A stretch of 64,000 nucleotides of DNA from Symsagittifera roscoffensis (Eukaryota > Xenacoelomorpha > Acoela > Convolutidae). The DNA lies in contig NC_087064.1 of the NCBI RefSeq assembly GCF_963678635.1, positions 78,968,512 through 79,032,511 of the forward strand. The letters are read 5' to 3'. The notes below the pieces were generated by a model. It saw nothing but the letters and a program-made list of their open reading frames with translations, was not told the DNA's origin and did no database searches. A program made the position numbers and the translations under genes. Below are positions 20,880 to 32,971 of the stretch, one piece after another (the first letter of the stretch is position 1; each line of letters starts with the position of its first letter).

Positions 20880-22600
20880 ACATCTCTACAAGTTAACTGA
20901 TGTCCATCGAGCGCGCTTCAAGAAGTCTTTTCTCAACACAATCATGCTTCTCCGAAATGATGAATGGGATCCACGAATACACATGATCGAGGATCTGAGA
21001 AGCGCAAATCCAAGAAGACATTGAATCCACCAAAGCACTTGACTATACGAAATTAATTCTTGCTTCTCACTGATCATCGAGGCAAGTCTTATGTAAAACG
21101 TGGTAGCAAGTTTGCCCATGCCACACGTGCACGAAAGAACAAGAGGTGTGAATGAACTATGTTCAATTTCTCTGATACGTTGCTCATAGCATCTTTTTTC
21201 CCATTATGTGCTTTCTGTACACACTTGGCGGAGCATCAAAATTTCATTTGGCACAAAGATTGAATATTCTAACATCGAAGAACGCCTTCTCAAAAATGCC
21301 TACCCAGACTCCGTTGGCTGAAATAAAAAGACGCACTTCGTCACCACGTATTGATTTTCTGAAATCCGAAAACTCGCCAGATAAAAGCAGTAAAAGAGGT
21401 TCGACTTCAACATTGGAGCAAGTTTCAGTCCCGAATAGCTGGGAAGCCTCCAGTAGGACAAGACAAGACAAGCAGTGCTCAACTGAAAGGAAAAAAACCA
21501 TGTTCTCCTAACGGGAACATTGTGAACCAATTTGACGCGCCTTTTCGTGAGCCAGTTCAAATGTTCTTGAGTATAGAGTACTGACAAGCTACTGCAGCAC
21601 ATCTTTCTTTCTTTCTGCGCACCGATCGTTCTTCTGTTTTTTAGTAGATGCCCCCTTTCTACCTACTTGCAACTCTGCCTACTAGCAACTAAATCAGTAT
21701 CGCTTGACAAAAGTTTCTCAAAAAGAGGTTAACATGGTGTCCTGGAGTCGTGGATTTTCTAAGCGGCCTCTTTTTCTAGATTGATAATGTTCAAAGTTTC
21801 CAGTCTTGCGATGAATTCTAGCACAGATCTTTCAATGTCTCCTGGTGATACTCTATCGGTCAGCTTCGGCAAAAACTGCGTTTTGATTTTGCTTTCGAGT
21901 TTTCTTTAATTTCATCTTGGCTGCAGTCGATCACTCTCATCATGTAATTTCACTTCGGATTGAAAATTTGCGTAAAAGCTGCAAAAGAAAAAGTGGCTGC
22001 ATCTCAGCGATAAGAGATAAACTCTCAAGTTCATTTATCCATCCATCTGACTTTTGAGAAGATGTTGTTAAATGAATTGTTTGCTGCCAATCGGGCATCC
22101 TAAATACTTGCGTTCTTCTGCTTAAAACATTATATCACTTCAAGTGAAAACACGCTCTGCAAAGTCCAACTGATCATATTTAACACTAAGCTTACTGGTG
22201 GATGCAATCGGGAAATACCCATACTCCACCATGACTTCAGTTGTTCAAGTTCTCCACCTGCAGAAAGGTGATCGGCCTACCAAAATTGCTTAACAAGGTC
22301 ACGTAAACGTTTAATGAGAGTTAACAAAGCTATAGCTTACATTGGCATACCTTGCGGCCCGCCCTGAGAAGTACCTTCTTGCGACAAAAGCACTTCTCCG
22401 TCTGAAAACAGGTTTGCAGGCTTTCTGAAAAAATTGGTGAGAAACCTAGCCTTAGTTGGGCACTCAACATACATGTTCAGCAAAACAAGCTGTCTGTTGA
22501 GCTCATTAAGTGGATTGCTAGCATCAACCAGTGGCACTCCTTCAGATTTCGGCTCATTAAAAAGAGACGTGAGAGCTGAAGCCAACCTTTGACAAATTAT
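20880..22600 (-). pseudogene. Non-LTR retrotransposon with RT and restriction-like-endonuclease region, decayed
   Basis: Reading leftwards: RT palm fragment with 'EGTSQGGPQGMPM' and 'NELNRQLVLLNMYV' (22337-22585); RT/thumb remnants in several frames around 22230-21780 ('YGYFPIA', 'KIKTQFLPKLTD'); a CCHC-like knuckle region near 21430-21490 ('LSCPTGGFPAIRD' before a TGA); then 'RGDEVRLFISANG' and 'FEKAFFDVRIFN' (21244-21370), the PD-(D/E)XK-like endonuclease signature; and the C-terminal 'GFALLRSSIMCIRGS' (20886-21119). This order fits non-LTR elements that carry a C-terminal restriction-like endonuclease and copy themselves by target-primed reverse transcription. Many stops and frameshifts make it non-functional. 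No poly-A tail or target duplication was identified. Confidence 0.75.
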
Positions 22601-22619
22601 TCAAAACAAATCTGGTAAG

Positions 22620-25600
22620 GAAAATATGACCTTTAACAATTTTGTTACCAAGCTTTTTTAAGCGCTGGAAGTTTGGCAAATTTGAAGATGTTTAATGGAG
22701 CGAATAGGTTGGTTTAAAACCTTTAATTTCTGAGCAAGTTTATTAATTATTGAAAGTTGGAAATAATTTTAGTTAGTTCATAGAACGAATCAATTTTTCA
22801 CGCGCAGCTAATCACGCGATGAAAATGGAAATGTTTCAAGTCTTCTCAGAGAGAGAATTGGGTTGCAAAAATTGTTCAAAGCAAAATATTCATGCGAAGG
22901 AACTTCGAAATCTTTCAAGTTGATTCATAAAGCGAATTGATTCGCTAAGAAAATTATTCGATGCAAGCTGGTCGAGCGGTAATTTTTGAAGTCAATTAAC
23001 GTTTCAAGCTCTTTCCTAGACGGAATCGGTTCGCAAAAAGTTAATCTAGCCTAGCAAGCTTTTAAAGCTAAGAAATATAAAAATTTTCAGAGTTGTTTCA
23101 TAGAACAATATGGTTCGCAAAGAAGATTTAATATTTATCTTAAAGTTTTTCAAGCACAAGCTTCATGATTTTTCAAGTGTTTTTAGAGAGCAAATCAACC
23201 AAAAAATTATCAAGTTGACAGAACAATTTGATTTGCAATAAATTGATGGTTTTCCAGCAACCTTTTCAAATAGTGATTTTTGGCAAGCTGTAAAATTTTC
23301 AGGGAGCAAATCAGCTAGCGAAGCAATGAATTTTTTTAAAGAGCATTAATGAAGCGTTAAGATTTTGAACTATTTCACGTCAACTCATAGAGCGAATCAA
23401 CTTACGAAAAATTTAGCGAGGTTATGAAGCAATTAAACTTCAAAAAATTTCAAGTGTTTTATAGCCAGAAACGTTTCCCGTAAATACTATTTTCTTTGAA
23501 AACTAAAAAAAGACGAAACTTTGAAATATTGGAAAGTCATTCATGAACCGATTCTAGAAAGTTATCCATATACAAAAATCGGTTTCCGAAAAATTGACTG
23601 TTAACGATTTTGTAACAAAGTTTTTCTAAGCAAAAAAAACTATGGAAAGTATAAAATTGTTTCATGAACCGAATCAGTTGGCAAAAACTCATTTTCTAAG
23701 CAAGTTAATTAAGCATTGAAAGTTGGAAACATTTCTATTTAAAACATAGAACGAATTAGTTTGCGATTTTTTTTTAATTTTTCCCTGGCAGCTAATGACG
23801 CGATGAAATGGGAACTATTCGAAGTTTTTTTTAAAAGGCAACTGGATAGCAAAATTTCAAATTTTCCTATTCAAACTATTCATGTGATCAAATTCGGAAA
23901 AATTCGAAATGATTCATAAAGAGAATTGCTTTGCAAAAAAAAATTTCTGTGCAAGCCTGAAGTTATCTGATGGACTGTATCGGTTTGCAATAAAGTAAAT
24001 TAGGCGAGCAGGCTTTTCAAGCAAAGAAAATTAGCAATTTTTAAAGCTGTTTCGAAGAGCATAATGATTCGCAAAAAAAAGTTTAAACTTCTATTTATTA
24101 AAGCTCTTTGAGCAATAAGCTTCGAAAAATTTCAAGTGATTTCAGAGAGCAAATCGATCAAAAAAATCAAGTTTACAGAACAAAATGATTCGCTAAAAGC
24201 TAGTGATTTTTATGCAAGCTTATCAATCGATGATTTTTTGTTAAAATGCATTTTTTCAAGGATCAAATTGGCTGGCGAAATAATTAAATTTTTTAATGCA
24301 AATTATTGAAGCATTGAAACTTTAAACACTTTCAAGTTGATTCGAAGAGCGACTCAGCTTAAGAAAAACTTAGTAAGCTTATAACGTGACTGAACTTTAA
24401 AGCATTTCAAATTTATTTATAGCCAGAATCGTTTCTTGAAATTTATTTTTTGTTTGCAAGCTAAAAAAGAGACGAAGCTTTGAAATACTTGAAAAATCAT
24501 TCGTAAACAAAATTGTTTTACGAAAAGTTGAAGGTTAACAATTTGTAACCAAGGTTTTTTTGAGCAAAGTAACCTTTGCAATTTGAAAAATGTTTCAGAG
24601 AGCGCATTGCTTGACAAAAAATAACGATCATTTTCTAAGCAAGGTAATTAGGCCTTGAAGGTTGGAAATAACTCTAGTTAAATGATAGAACGAATCAGTT
24701 TGCAAAGTTTTTTAATATTCCCAAGCAGCTAATCCCGCGATGAAATTAGAAATATTTCAAGTCTTTCAGAAAGGATTGAAACTGGATTGAAAATTTTTCT
24801 ATGCAAACTATTTTGGAATATTTCAAAATGATTCATGAAGCGGACTAGTTCGCTTAAAAAGTTTTTCTTTGAAAACTTTTCGAGCGATAGCCTTTGAAAT
24901 ATTTGAAGTTATTTATTTCAATATATGAATTGGTTCGTAAACGAGTCAACTAACCCAGCTAGTTTTTAAACCGAACAAAAGTTAAAACATTTAGAATTGA
25001 TTTAAAGAGTTTTAAATTGGTTGGTAAAAAAAGTTAAATTTTTCTTTTAAAGCCTTACAAGCAAAGCGCTTCAAAAGTTTCAAAAGATTTAGGAGAGCAA
25101 ATCGATTTTTAAAAATTTTTAGTTTCACAGAACAAAATGGTTCGCAAAAAATTAATGGTTATGGTTTTCTATGCAAGCTCAATTGAAAAGGTTTTGACAA
25201 AATTCATTTTTTTCAGAGAGCAAATCGGCTAGCCAAGTAATTAAATTTTACCGAAAAAGCAAGTTAATGAAGTGTTCAAAACTTAATCTATTTTAAGTTA
25301 AATCATAGAATCAGCTTACGAAAAATCTGACAAGCTTATAAAGAGATCTGAAACTTTTCAAGTTTATTATAGCAGGAATCGTTTCGAGAAAAGTTATTTT
25401 GTGTTTGAATGCTTATCAAATTTTTGAAATTTTGCAAGTCATAAACAAACCAAATCTGTTCGCAAAAAATTGACGGTTAACAATTTTTTCATTGATGAAA
25501 CTTTGTCAAAATTCTAATTTTTATCATAGAGCAACTTGACTCGAATGAAATTGTTGTTTCTATTCAAGCTCTCTGAGAGATGAAACGTTGAAAAGTTTCA

Positions 25601-26115
25601 GTTGTTTGACAGACCAAATTATTGGGCGAAGTGGGAAAGTGTTTTTATTCGAGCTTTTTATGCAATGAAATTTTGATTAATTCCAGTTTGATCATCGATA
25701 CAATCAGTTCACTTAAAACTTTTACACTGAACGCAAAATTGTCCGGCCATATGCTTTTGAAATACCTAAACTTATTTCATAGAACAAATCGATTTGAAAA
25801 AAATTGGAATAAATAGAGCAAATCGTATTCCAAAAAAGTATCGTTTTTCGCTGCCTGTTTTTCAAGCGATGAAATTTTGTTCCTAAACAGCCAGTCAAGC
25901 AAAGAAGATCAGACAGAAAACTAGTTTGCAAAATTTGTAGGTTTTTGGATGCAAACGATTCAAGCGATGAGACTTTGAATTTTTTAAGTTGATTGATAAA
26001 GTGCAGACTTTCTATGTGCAAAATGATATTTTTCAAGCTAATCAGGAGACAAAACTTTGAAATATTCCATGTCATTCCTAAACCAAATCAGTTCGCGGAA
26101 AGTCAACGGTTAACA
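22620..26115. repeat. Satellite array: ~945-bp higher-order repeats of ~80-95-bp subunits
   Basis: A landmark close to 'GACNGTTAACAATTTTGT' recurs at about 22629, 23599, 24532 and 25471 (spacings about 970, 933, 939), and in part at 26103. 'GAAAGTTGGAAAYA' recurs at about 22752, 23719 and 24657. Within each unit a degenerate subunit of the form TTTCAAGT-n-ATAGAGCRAATCRGTTCGCAAAA-n-AAGC recurs every 80-95 bp. This makes about 3.6 higher-order copies. ORFs in this stretch are chance frames without conservation between copies. The divergence between copies suggests an old, no longer homogenised array. Confidence 0.8.
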
Positions 26116-26700
26116 AATCATTTCATCAACCTCATCATCTTGATAGGAAAACATTCTTTTTTTCCGCAATTCGGATTGGTTGAACTTCTAATGGACATTT
26201 CTAGAACTTAGTAGATTCAAAAGACTCCAAAAATTAATCTGTAGGGATTTCTTATAAAATTCTAGGAGTTCAAGTCTAGATTCTAACATTTGGAAGATTC
26301 TAGAAGTAAATGAAATTGACGTCATTTTCTCTATTGGAATTACTTTTTTATTGCCTAAATAACTCAAAAGACACCTCTAGCTCTGTCGACTCTGTTGCTT
26401 GCATCATGTCGGACTCTCGGATAAGCTTATTTCAGCTAATTTTTTCAATTTTAATTAAATATTTGTTTATAAAAACCTCGTCAAAATTTATTTTATTCCA
26501 GCTTAAAAAATTTTAACAGAGAAACTTATGAAATTTCTTACACGTGTGCAAAAATTATCTCAGACGTTTTTGAAAGATGCAGAATTTGAGTTGATTTTTG
26601 AGATAATTATATAAAATTTTAATTACGTTTTTTACAAGGTTTTTTTGTAAGATGCAAGTTTTTTTGTGGTTTTTCAAAAAACAAAACTGCAAAAAAGAAC
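26116..26700. other. AT-rich spacer, nothing recognised
   Basis: Non-repetitive AT-rich sequence between the satellite and the first polymerase-element copy. No conserved frame was seen. Confidence 0.45.
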
Positions 26701-26714
26701 CCCTATATTGCAAC

Positions 26715-27060
26715 TATTGCGTTGGGTTTTTCGGCTGACCCCATCTCCTTCTCCCAAGAAAAGAGGAAGTCAATGACTGGTTGAGTCACATATCTAGAGT
26801 CAGGAATCTAATGCTCAAACCTTTAACCCATCATTTGCATTGATCGAAGTTGGTTCTCTGTGATGGGCTATTGCATCATATGCTATTTGTTTAAGTCCGA
26901 TTGCATGACTTCGACCATGAGCAAAACTTGGATTAGGATGTCCGTTTGTACCGAAAATGCTCTAGAAACTGTTTCTCGCACTTGGATTTGTACTAGGTCA
27001 AGCAAATGTCTACTGAATACATCAGGTTGCTGCTTCGCACTGAGAAAATTCTCTTGAGTG
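26715..27060 (-). pseudogene. Gene X, decayed (element copy A)
   Basis: Read on the minus strand it parallels gene X at 38860-39354: 'LVQIQVRETVSRAF', 'ITENQLRSMQMM', 'IPDSRYVTQ' and 'FLFSWEKEMGSAEKPNA', with several stops. The position where the 38.9-kb copy has a stop codon reads Glu here. Function unknown. Confidence 0.65.
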
Positions 27061-27447
27061 ATAAAATGATTTTTAATAGAGATGCAGAATAGAGATAAGA
27101 AATATGACTGATTTAGAGCTGAGAGAGGATGTAGTTGTAGGTAGTTAAAATAAAAAAAATCATTTTTTTATAAGAGTGATGGTTATCTTCAACTCACATA
27201 TGTGGGTTTATTCAATCAATTAGACTTTACTTATTCATTCTGTAGCCGCGTCGAAACAAATTTCAGATTCCTTTCGGAAAATTTTCTGATTAAAATTTGT
27301 AACTAATCAGGAATAAAATTTCATTTACTGTAGTCTTACAATGTGTCGTTTCTAATCAGCAAAAAATGTTCACTTTTGTTCTGGTTTTCGTATCCAATCA
27401 GAAATAAGTTCACGTTTTAAGACTTTAATCTCCAAATAAGTAAAAAC

Positions 27448-28110
27448 CTACATAATGGAATACGCAAAAATCAATAACCACAGGTTGTTTTGTCTATAAA
27501 CAAGAAATAACGCCGAAGTAAGTGACACAAGAAAGATAATTATAACAAGTACTATCTCTGCAAGTTTTCTCATCAAGTCAATTGTATTTTTAGTATATAA
27601 TCAACGAAAAAATGCTGTTTTTTGAGAAGATTGTCAAGTTTTTGTTTTTGTTGTAAAGTTGTGGGGATAGCTCGAAGTTGATGAATTTCTCAAACACATC
27701 TCTGGAAACCTTATTCCAAACCGGACATTGCAGGATTTTGAACTTTGAAAACCGTTAAATAAATGAAGGAACAAAGAAAATTGCTGGGGAGTTTTGATAG
27801 TTTTGGGTATCGGTTAGGGGATAAAGGGAGTGTTTGGTATATTATCATAAGACTTTTTGACTCATTTCAAATTTTCGAAAACAAACAGTTTTTTCCTTAT
27901 CAGATGTTTTTCACTCGTAAGTTCAAAGATTTGATACTCAACATTTGGATGAAAAGTAACTGTTTGATTGAGTAAGTTTCTCTAAAGAGATTTTTACTTA
28001 GTCGGTTAACTCTACTTTTTTCATTATAAACGTCCACAAAGTTTAAAATCAACATCTATATCATCAAAACTTTATTTTTTTGATAAACATTTTTCAAACC
28101 ATGATGAGAA
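27448..28110 (-). pseudogene. Genes Z and Y, decayed (element copy A)
   Basis: Gene Z is at 27448-27573: 41 residues starting 'MRKLAEIVLVIIIFLVSL', clearly hydrophobic, with a premature TAG. The ATG overlaps an upstream TGA as TGATG, as in the 38.3-kb copy. Gene Y remnants lie at about 27600-28110, including 'RLSKNLFRETYSIKQ' near 27960-28010, which matches 'RLSKGLFRETYSIKD' in the 37.9-kb copy. Functions unknown. Confidence 0.6.
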
Positions 28111-28389
28111 ATTTCATAGAATAGTAAGGGAATCAGTTTTAGAAAATGCTCGATTCTGATTGGTTGATTTTTCTTAAGCAAAAACAAATAAAAATTATTA
28201 CATTCTTGTTTTTTTTCGTTAAAAGCAATCGCTTTTTACTTTGTAAATATTTTTCAATTATTCACAACCATCCGAAGTAAGTATGAATATTCTATAATTG
28301 TTTTGGGACTTTTCAAAACTCGCAATTTTGTAAGTACCGTGTACTTTGGTTTAATTTTGGTACATGCTAAATCTCTCCCTTTTTTTCCG

Positions 28390-30920
28390 ATAACGGCACT
28401 CAACAGGAATGAGAAAGTGAAATGTCAGGACTGTGGTAAAGAATACAGGAGAGCCAATGCAGCTCGATATCGCATGAATTGTGTGCGAGGAGTTATTTCT
28501 TGCCTAGAATGAAACTTTTGTTCTATCCACCCGCAGAAAAAGAAATTTCAAACCAGCAAAAAAGAGTTTAAGGCTACGCGAAAGCCAACTAAATGCGTAT
28601 CGTGTGAGAAAAAAATTCCAAGCTTTTAATCATTTCAACAACATTGCTAGGAAGATCAAGGGATGAAAGCAAAGAAAACGAGTGATTCTGTTGCTGATTT
28701 GAATTGAACGTTGGAAAACGAGGAGGATGGTGAACAGCTACGAGATGAGTTGAATGCCTGTCAACAATTCTAAACGGGACAATTCATGAGATGGAAAATG
28801 GACGCCAAAAGGTACTTAATTTTCTTATTTTGCTACTAGATATCAATCTAGTTAATGAGAAACTGGATCAAAATTTTTGAAAAACTTGATTGCGCAGCAA
28901 AAATCAATAATTCAAAAAAATTTGTATTTTTGTAAATAGAAACAGATGAAATTCGTTATAATTACGCTCTTAAAAATAAAACACCCTCCGATGAATCCTA
29001 TTTGCTTTGCACTAAAGCAGAGTTGAAAGTTATACAGAACAAATCGATCAGCAAGATATCATTGAAATTTGTTCACAAGAGAGACAAAAGATAAAATGGC
29101 GATTTAAATTGATAACTAATAAGAACATCTTTGCCACCTGACTCAAAAAGATACCCTCGGGATGTCCAGATTCATTGATTCCGGAACCACTTCTATAAAA
29201 TCGCCAGCCAAACGGTTTTTTTTGAATGAACACACAAAAGAACCATACAAGGCCAAGTTGGGTTTGCTTCGAGCGCTGAACGGATTTTGTACAGAACAAC
29301 TAATCCCATGATCTTCAATGGTTTTCTGGAAACTTTTACTTATGATCCAAAATAATTTCGTGTATTTTTGAGGAATAAATTACTGATAGTTGAAGATGTA
29401 GCAGAGAATAACATCTTTATCTAGGATATACCTCAATAATACCAACAAATTTTTCGAATGCTTCCGATGTCCAACTTGCAATACATTTTTCCACAAAGCA
29501 GACCACTTGATCTGCTTTGTTGCAAAAATCGATTCAAACATGTTTACCCCAAAAACGTTATATTTAAGAGATACATTATTTAAATAGGTGGATAGCTTCA
29601 ATCTTGAGTATTTCAATGAATAAATTTTATTATAGATTGTCGCCATTTTTAACTGCGAATCAATTTGCGTACCGAGTGAAGAGTTAAAACTTGCCTGACA
29701 ATTAATCTGGATCGGGAAGCATGAACCCAATTTTGTGTCGGATTCTTCAGTTTTAATTGACGACAAACTTGGAATTGTTGGCTAAAAAGAATACAACCTA
29801 GATGCGATCAAAGTTTCTGGAACTAGAAACTTACATCAAAAATTGACTTAACATAGTTTTCAGCGTCCTCAACGAGCGAGGCAGTTTCAATAAAACAGAA
29901 GCAAGAGAAAAAAATACTGATTTTTCAGCATTCAAAAAACCAATTGATTGGTTTAATGCAACATCTTGAGAGATACACCGATACTCAACAAGTATCTGGT
30001 TTCAACAGTGGTCGGTATGATCTAAATTCCATTGAATCGTATCTCATCCTCAACCTAATCAACGAAAAAAAAAATTGAACCTTCAGCTGCAAAGACAGCA
30101 AACTGTTTGTGTAAATCAATCGTTAGGATTGATGCCAGTCATTTCGATCCTCATTCGATGTGACAGGTTATGTTCACAGGCTTATATACAAGATGGGACT
30201 ACAATGAGGGAACACAAAACTTCGAAGCAAGGCATAATCGAAAACGTACGTTTGAAAATACGATCTTGTATTTTATTGCAACCACTGTAAAACTGGTTTC
30301 GAAGCAATGGGTGTTTTTTTCCTTTTTTCCTGTCAAGAAGCTTGAACTAGTCTTACTGATGATAAAATCAAGCGAGGAACTAAAAACAGTTTGCTTTCGT
30401 GAAAAAAGCATACTCGATAGAAGAAGTGTGGTAGTGTAGTTGATGTAGTGCAGTTCAAAAACAGAGTGGACGTAAAAACTCACGTTAGATCTAATTTTCC
30501 CTTCAAAAGATCTCTTTCTTTCTTTTCAATTCTGCAAAACATTACAAAAGAAACAATTTTCGGCTACGTGCAATGCGATTTTAATGCAACAGACATACTA
30601 AAAGCGAAGTTTACCATTTTCTCACCTATTTTCAAAAACATAGATGTCCCAAGAAACGATATTGAGGAATCAATTAAAACATATGCGGAAAAAACATTTT
30701 GTTAAAACAACCTCAGCAAATGTTGATAGCGGGCTTCAAATCAATCAACGGCACACTTTTTAAACCGCTTTTCAAATTTTACTTGGATCTTGGACTTCAG
30801 AGTACAATGAGTTATTGATTTGTACAATACTTACAGCGTAAAGTATTCAACAGTTTCGTTCAGTCTGTTGCTAATACTAGGCCAGCTGGCGATGAAAAGT
30901 TTTATCTGGTGAACTGCTTT
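28390..30920 (+). pseudogene. Type-B DNA polymerase of the inverted-repeat element, decayed copy A
   Basis: Collinear with the 5' two-thirds of the minus-strand polymerase at 32972-37323. The N-terminal zinc-finger-like motif 'NEKVKCQDCGKEYRRANAAR' is at 28408-28470. Then come the 'GCPDSLIPEPLLKN' block near 29160, a 'FRCPTCNTFFHKADH' zinc-binding motif near 29465, a 'GFNSGRYDLNSI' exonuclease-type motif near 30003, and 'IFGYVQCDFNATDILKAKF' at 30555-30610. It fades after a motif equivalent to 'FNSFVQSV' near 30860. The start ATG reads ATA (28390-28392) and stops and frameshifts are frequent. The thumb and polymerase motif C region is missing. It is dead and is cut off where the next element begins. 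Confidence 0.75.
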
Positions 30921-30974
30921 TACCCTTAACTACTCATCTATTCTCATAAATACAAGAAAAATTTTAAAAAATAT

Positions 30975-32395
30975 TTAAAAAAGAGCTGTCATGCAGTAGA
31001 AGTGTTCAGTAAGTTCTCTATAGAACGCAGAGCTGGCGGAAGATGGTCTGATTGTTGTGGTGGGGGTTTTGAGGCATTGTTTTAGGTAACCCCTCATCTT
31101 CTTCTATTGCGTCTGGGTTTTTGGCTGATCCAATCTCCTCCTCCCAATGAAAGCGGAAGTCGTTGAATGGAAATTTATAGTCAGGAATCTCGGGGTAGTT
31201 CATTCTCACATGCTCAGACACCTTTGCCATCATTTGCATTGATCGAAGCTAGTTCTCTACGATGGGTATTTGAATCAAATCTTGTTCGATGAAATCATTT
31301 CGCGTCAACCATGTCAACTCGCCCCAAAATTACTCCAGAGATTGTTTCTCGCACTTGGATTTGTACTCGATCAGGTGAAAAACCTACCGATAAAAAAAAT
31401 TGCTGTTTTGCACTGAGAAATTAAAGAAAGATACAGAAAAATTATAGAATCTGAAGAACGATACAGAACAAAGACAAGAAAGCTGACTGATTTAGAGCTG
31501 AAAGAGGACGTAGTTGATCGTGGTTAATTTGAAACTGAAATTAAGAATGAAGGCTATCTTCAGCTTAAATATGTGGGTTTAACCAATCTGAACTGATTTT
31601 CCTCATTTCTTCTGTACTCGTGTCTAATCAGATTTCAACTTGCTCTCCGGAAAAAAAAATTTCAAAGTCATAAACAATCAGAAATGAAGTTCTACTTAGG
31701 TTAATTTTAAAATTTTTTGTTTCTAATGAGAAAAAAATGTTCAGTTTTGTTCTGGTTGTCGTATCCAATTAGAAAAAAGTTCACATTTTAAGGACTTAAA
31801 TCTTCCAAATAAATAAAAAATATACATAAAGGAAATCGCAAAAATCATTGACCACAAGTTGTTTGCTGTAAGTTAGAAAAAATCGCCAATACAAGTAACA
31901 CAATGAAAATAATTTAAACAAGTAGCAACTGTGCAAGTTTTCTCATCATTTCAGTTGAGTTTTTTTGTCTATAATTAATGAAAAATTGCCGATTTTTGAT
32001 TAGATATTCAATTTTTTTTTGGTTCTGTTGTAAGTTTGAGAAGATAGCTCAGATTTGATGATTTTTTCAAGGAACATCTTTAGGAACCATGTTCCACACC
32101 ATATCATGCAAGATTTTGACCAATTCGGGAATCGGACTGGAGATAAAAGGAGTCTTTGAAATATTATCAAACGACTTTTGATCATTTTCAAATTTTCGAG
32201 AAAAATTTTTTTTTTCTTCGACAGATGAAATTCAGTTCTAAGTTTAAAGCTTTAATACTCAATATTTGGGTCATTATTAAATTATTTGGTGGTGGAGTTA
32301 GTTTCTGTAAAGAGACCTTAACTTAGTCGGATAACTCCGTTTTGTACATCATAAACGTCCAAAAAATTAAGATACGTTATAGATTTCCGGTCTGC
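30975..32395. repeat. Left terminal inverted repeat of element B
   Basis: Reverse complement of about 37815-39360 with substantial divergence and small indels. It contains gene X (30975-31420, minus, 'FHWEEEIGSAKNPDAIEEDEG' region at 31080-31150), the GATTGG/ACGAC spacer motifs (about 31640-31800), a stop-containing gene Z starting 'MMRKLAQLLLV' (ATG at 31949), and gene Y remnants (31990-32395, including 'LSKLRSLYRN'-like sequence). Similarity to the right repeat ends near 32395. Confidence 0.65.
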
Positions 32396-32971
32396 CATGC
32401 TATGTATTAAAATTGGGTGTAGAGTCTACAATGTATTAAGATAGGGAATACCGATGGTAAGGTTTTATGGTTTGTGTGATGGTAAGATAATGTTAAGAAA
32501 CCGTTTTTTTTTGGTTTTTGTCTGGAAATATTTATTTTTTTTCGCAAAATTTTTGGCGCGTGTTATCTAATTGGGAACAATTAATTGTTAATTACATGTA
32601 GATTGTAGAATTAAGGTTATGTATTTAGTTTTTTGGTGCATGGTAAGTCAATGGTAAGAGTTTTTGTGCAAAAACTTGGAATTTTATCAAAAAAATTTAA
32701 AAATTTTTCGAAAAAGTTCAAAACACGATAAGATTAGCTATTATTTGACCTAGATTATTAGATGATCTTACTTTCCATCTAATTGAAACAATGCTGAAAC
32801 CTACAGAGACAACGAAAAAAATCGAGTATTTTGAGAGAAAAAAAATTAAATTACAAAAAATTATATAAATCACTGCATTGTATTACAAGTTTACCGCAAA
32901 ATTTTACATTTTTATATCAGAAACCAATATAATTCGACATCATGAACAAATTTACTAGAACCGATCAGTTC
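32396..32971. other. AT-rich spacer inside element B
   Basis: No gene. Contains 'tgtattaagatagggaat' (near 32432), a phrase that also occurs at 39832 and 40272, so part of this spacer belongs to the same AT-rich repeat as 39590-40472. Confidence 0.5.

Noticed and set aside
25722-26075. 117-residue ORF on - in the satellite
   Set aside because: Not preserved in the corresponding positions of the other satellite units.
29048-29299. Minus-strand ORF (and its near copy at 41395-41646)
   Set aside because: The conserved reading is the plus-strand polymerase remnant; this is its shadow, similar only because the DNA was duplicated.
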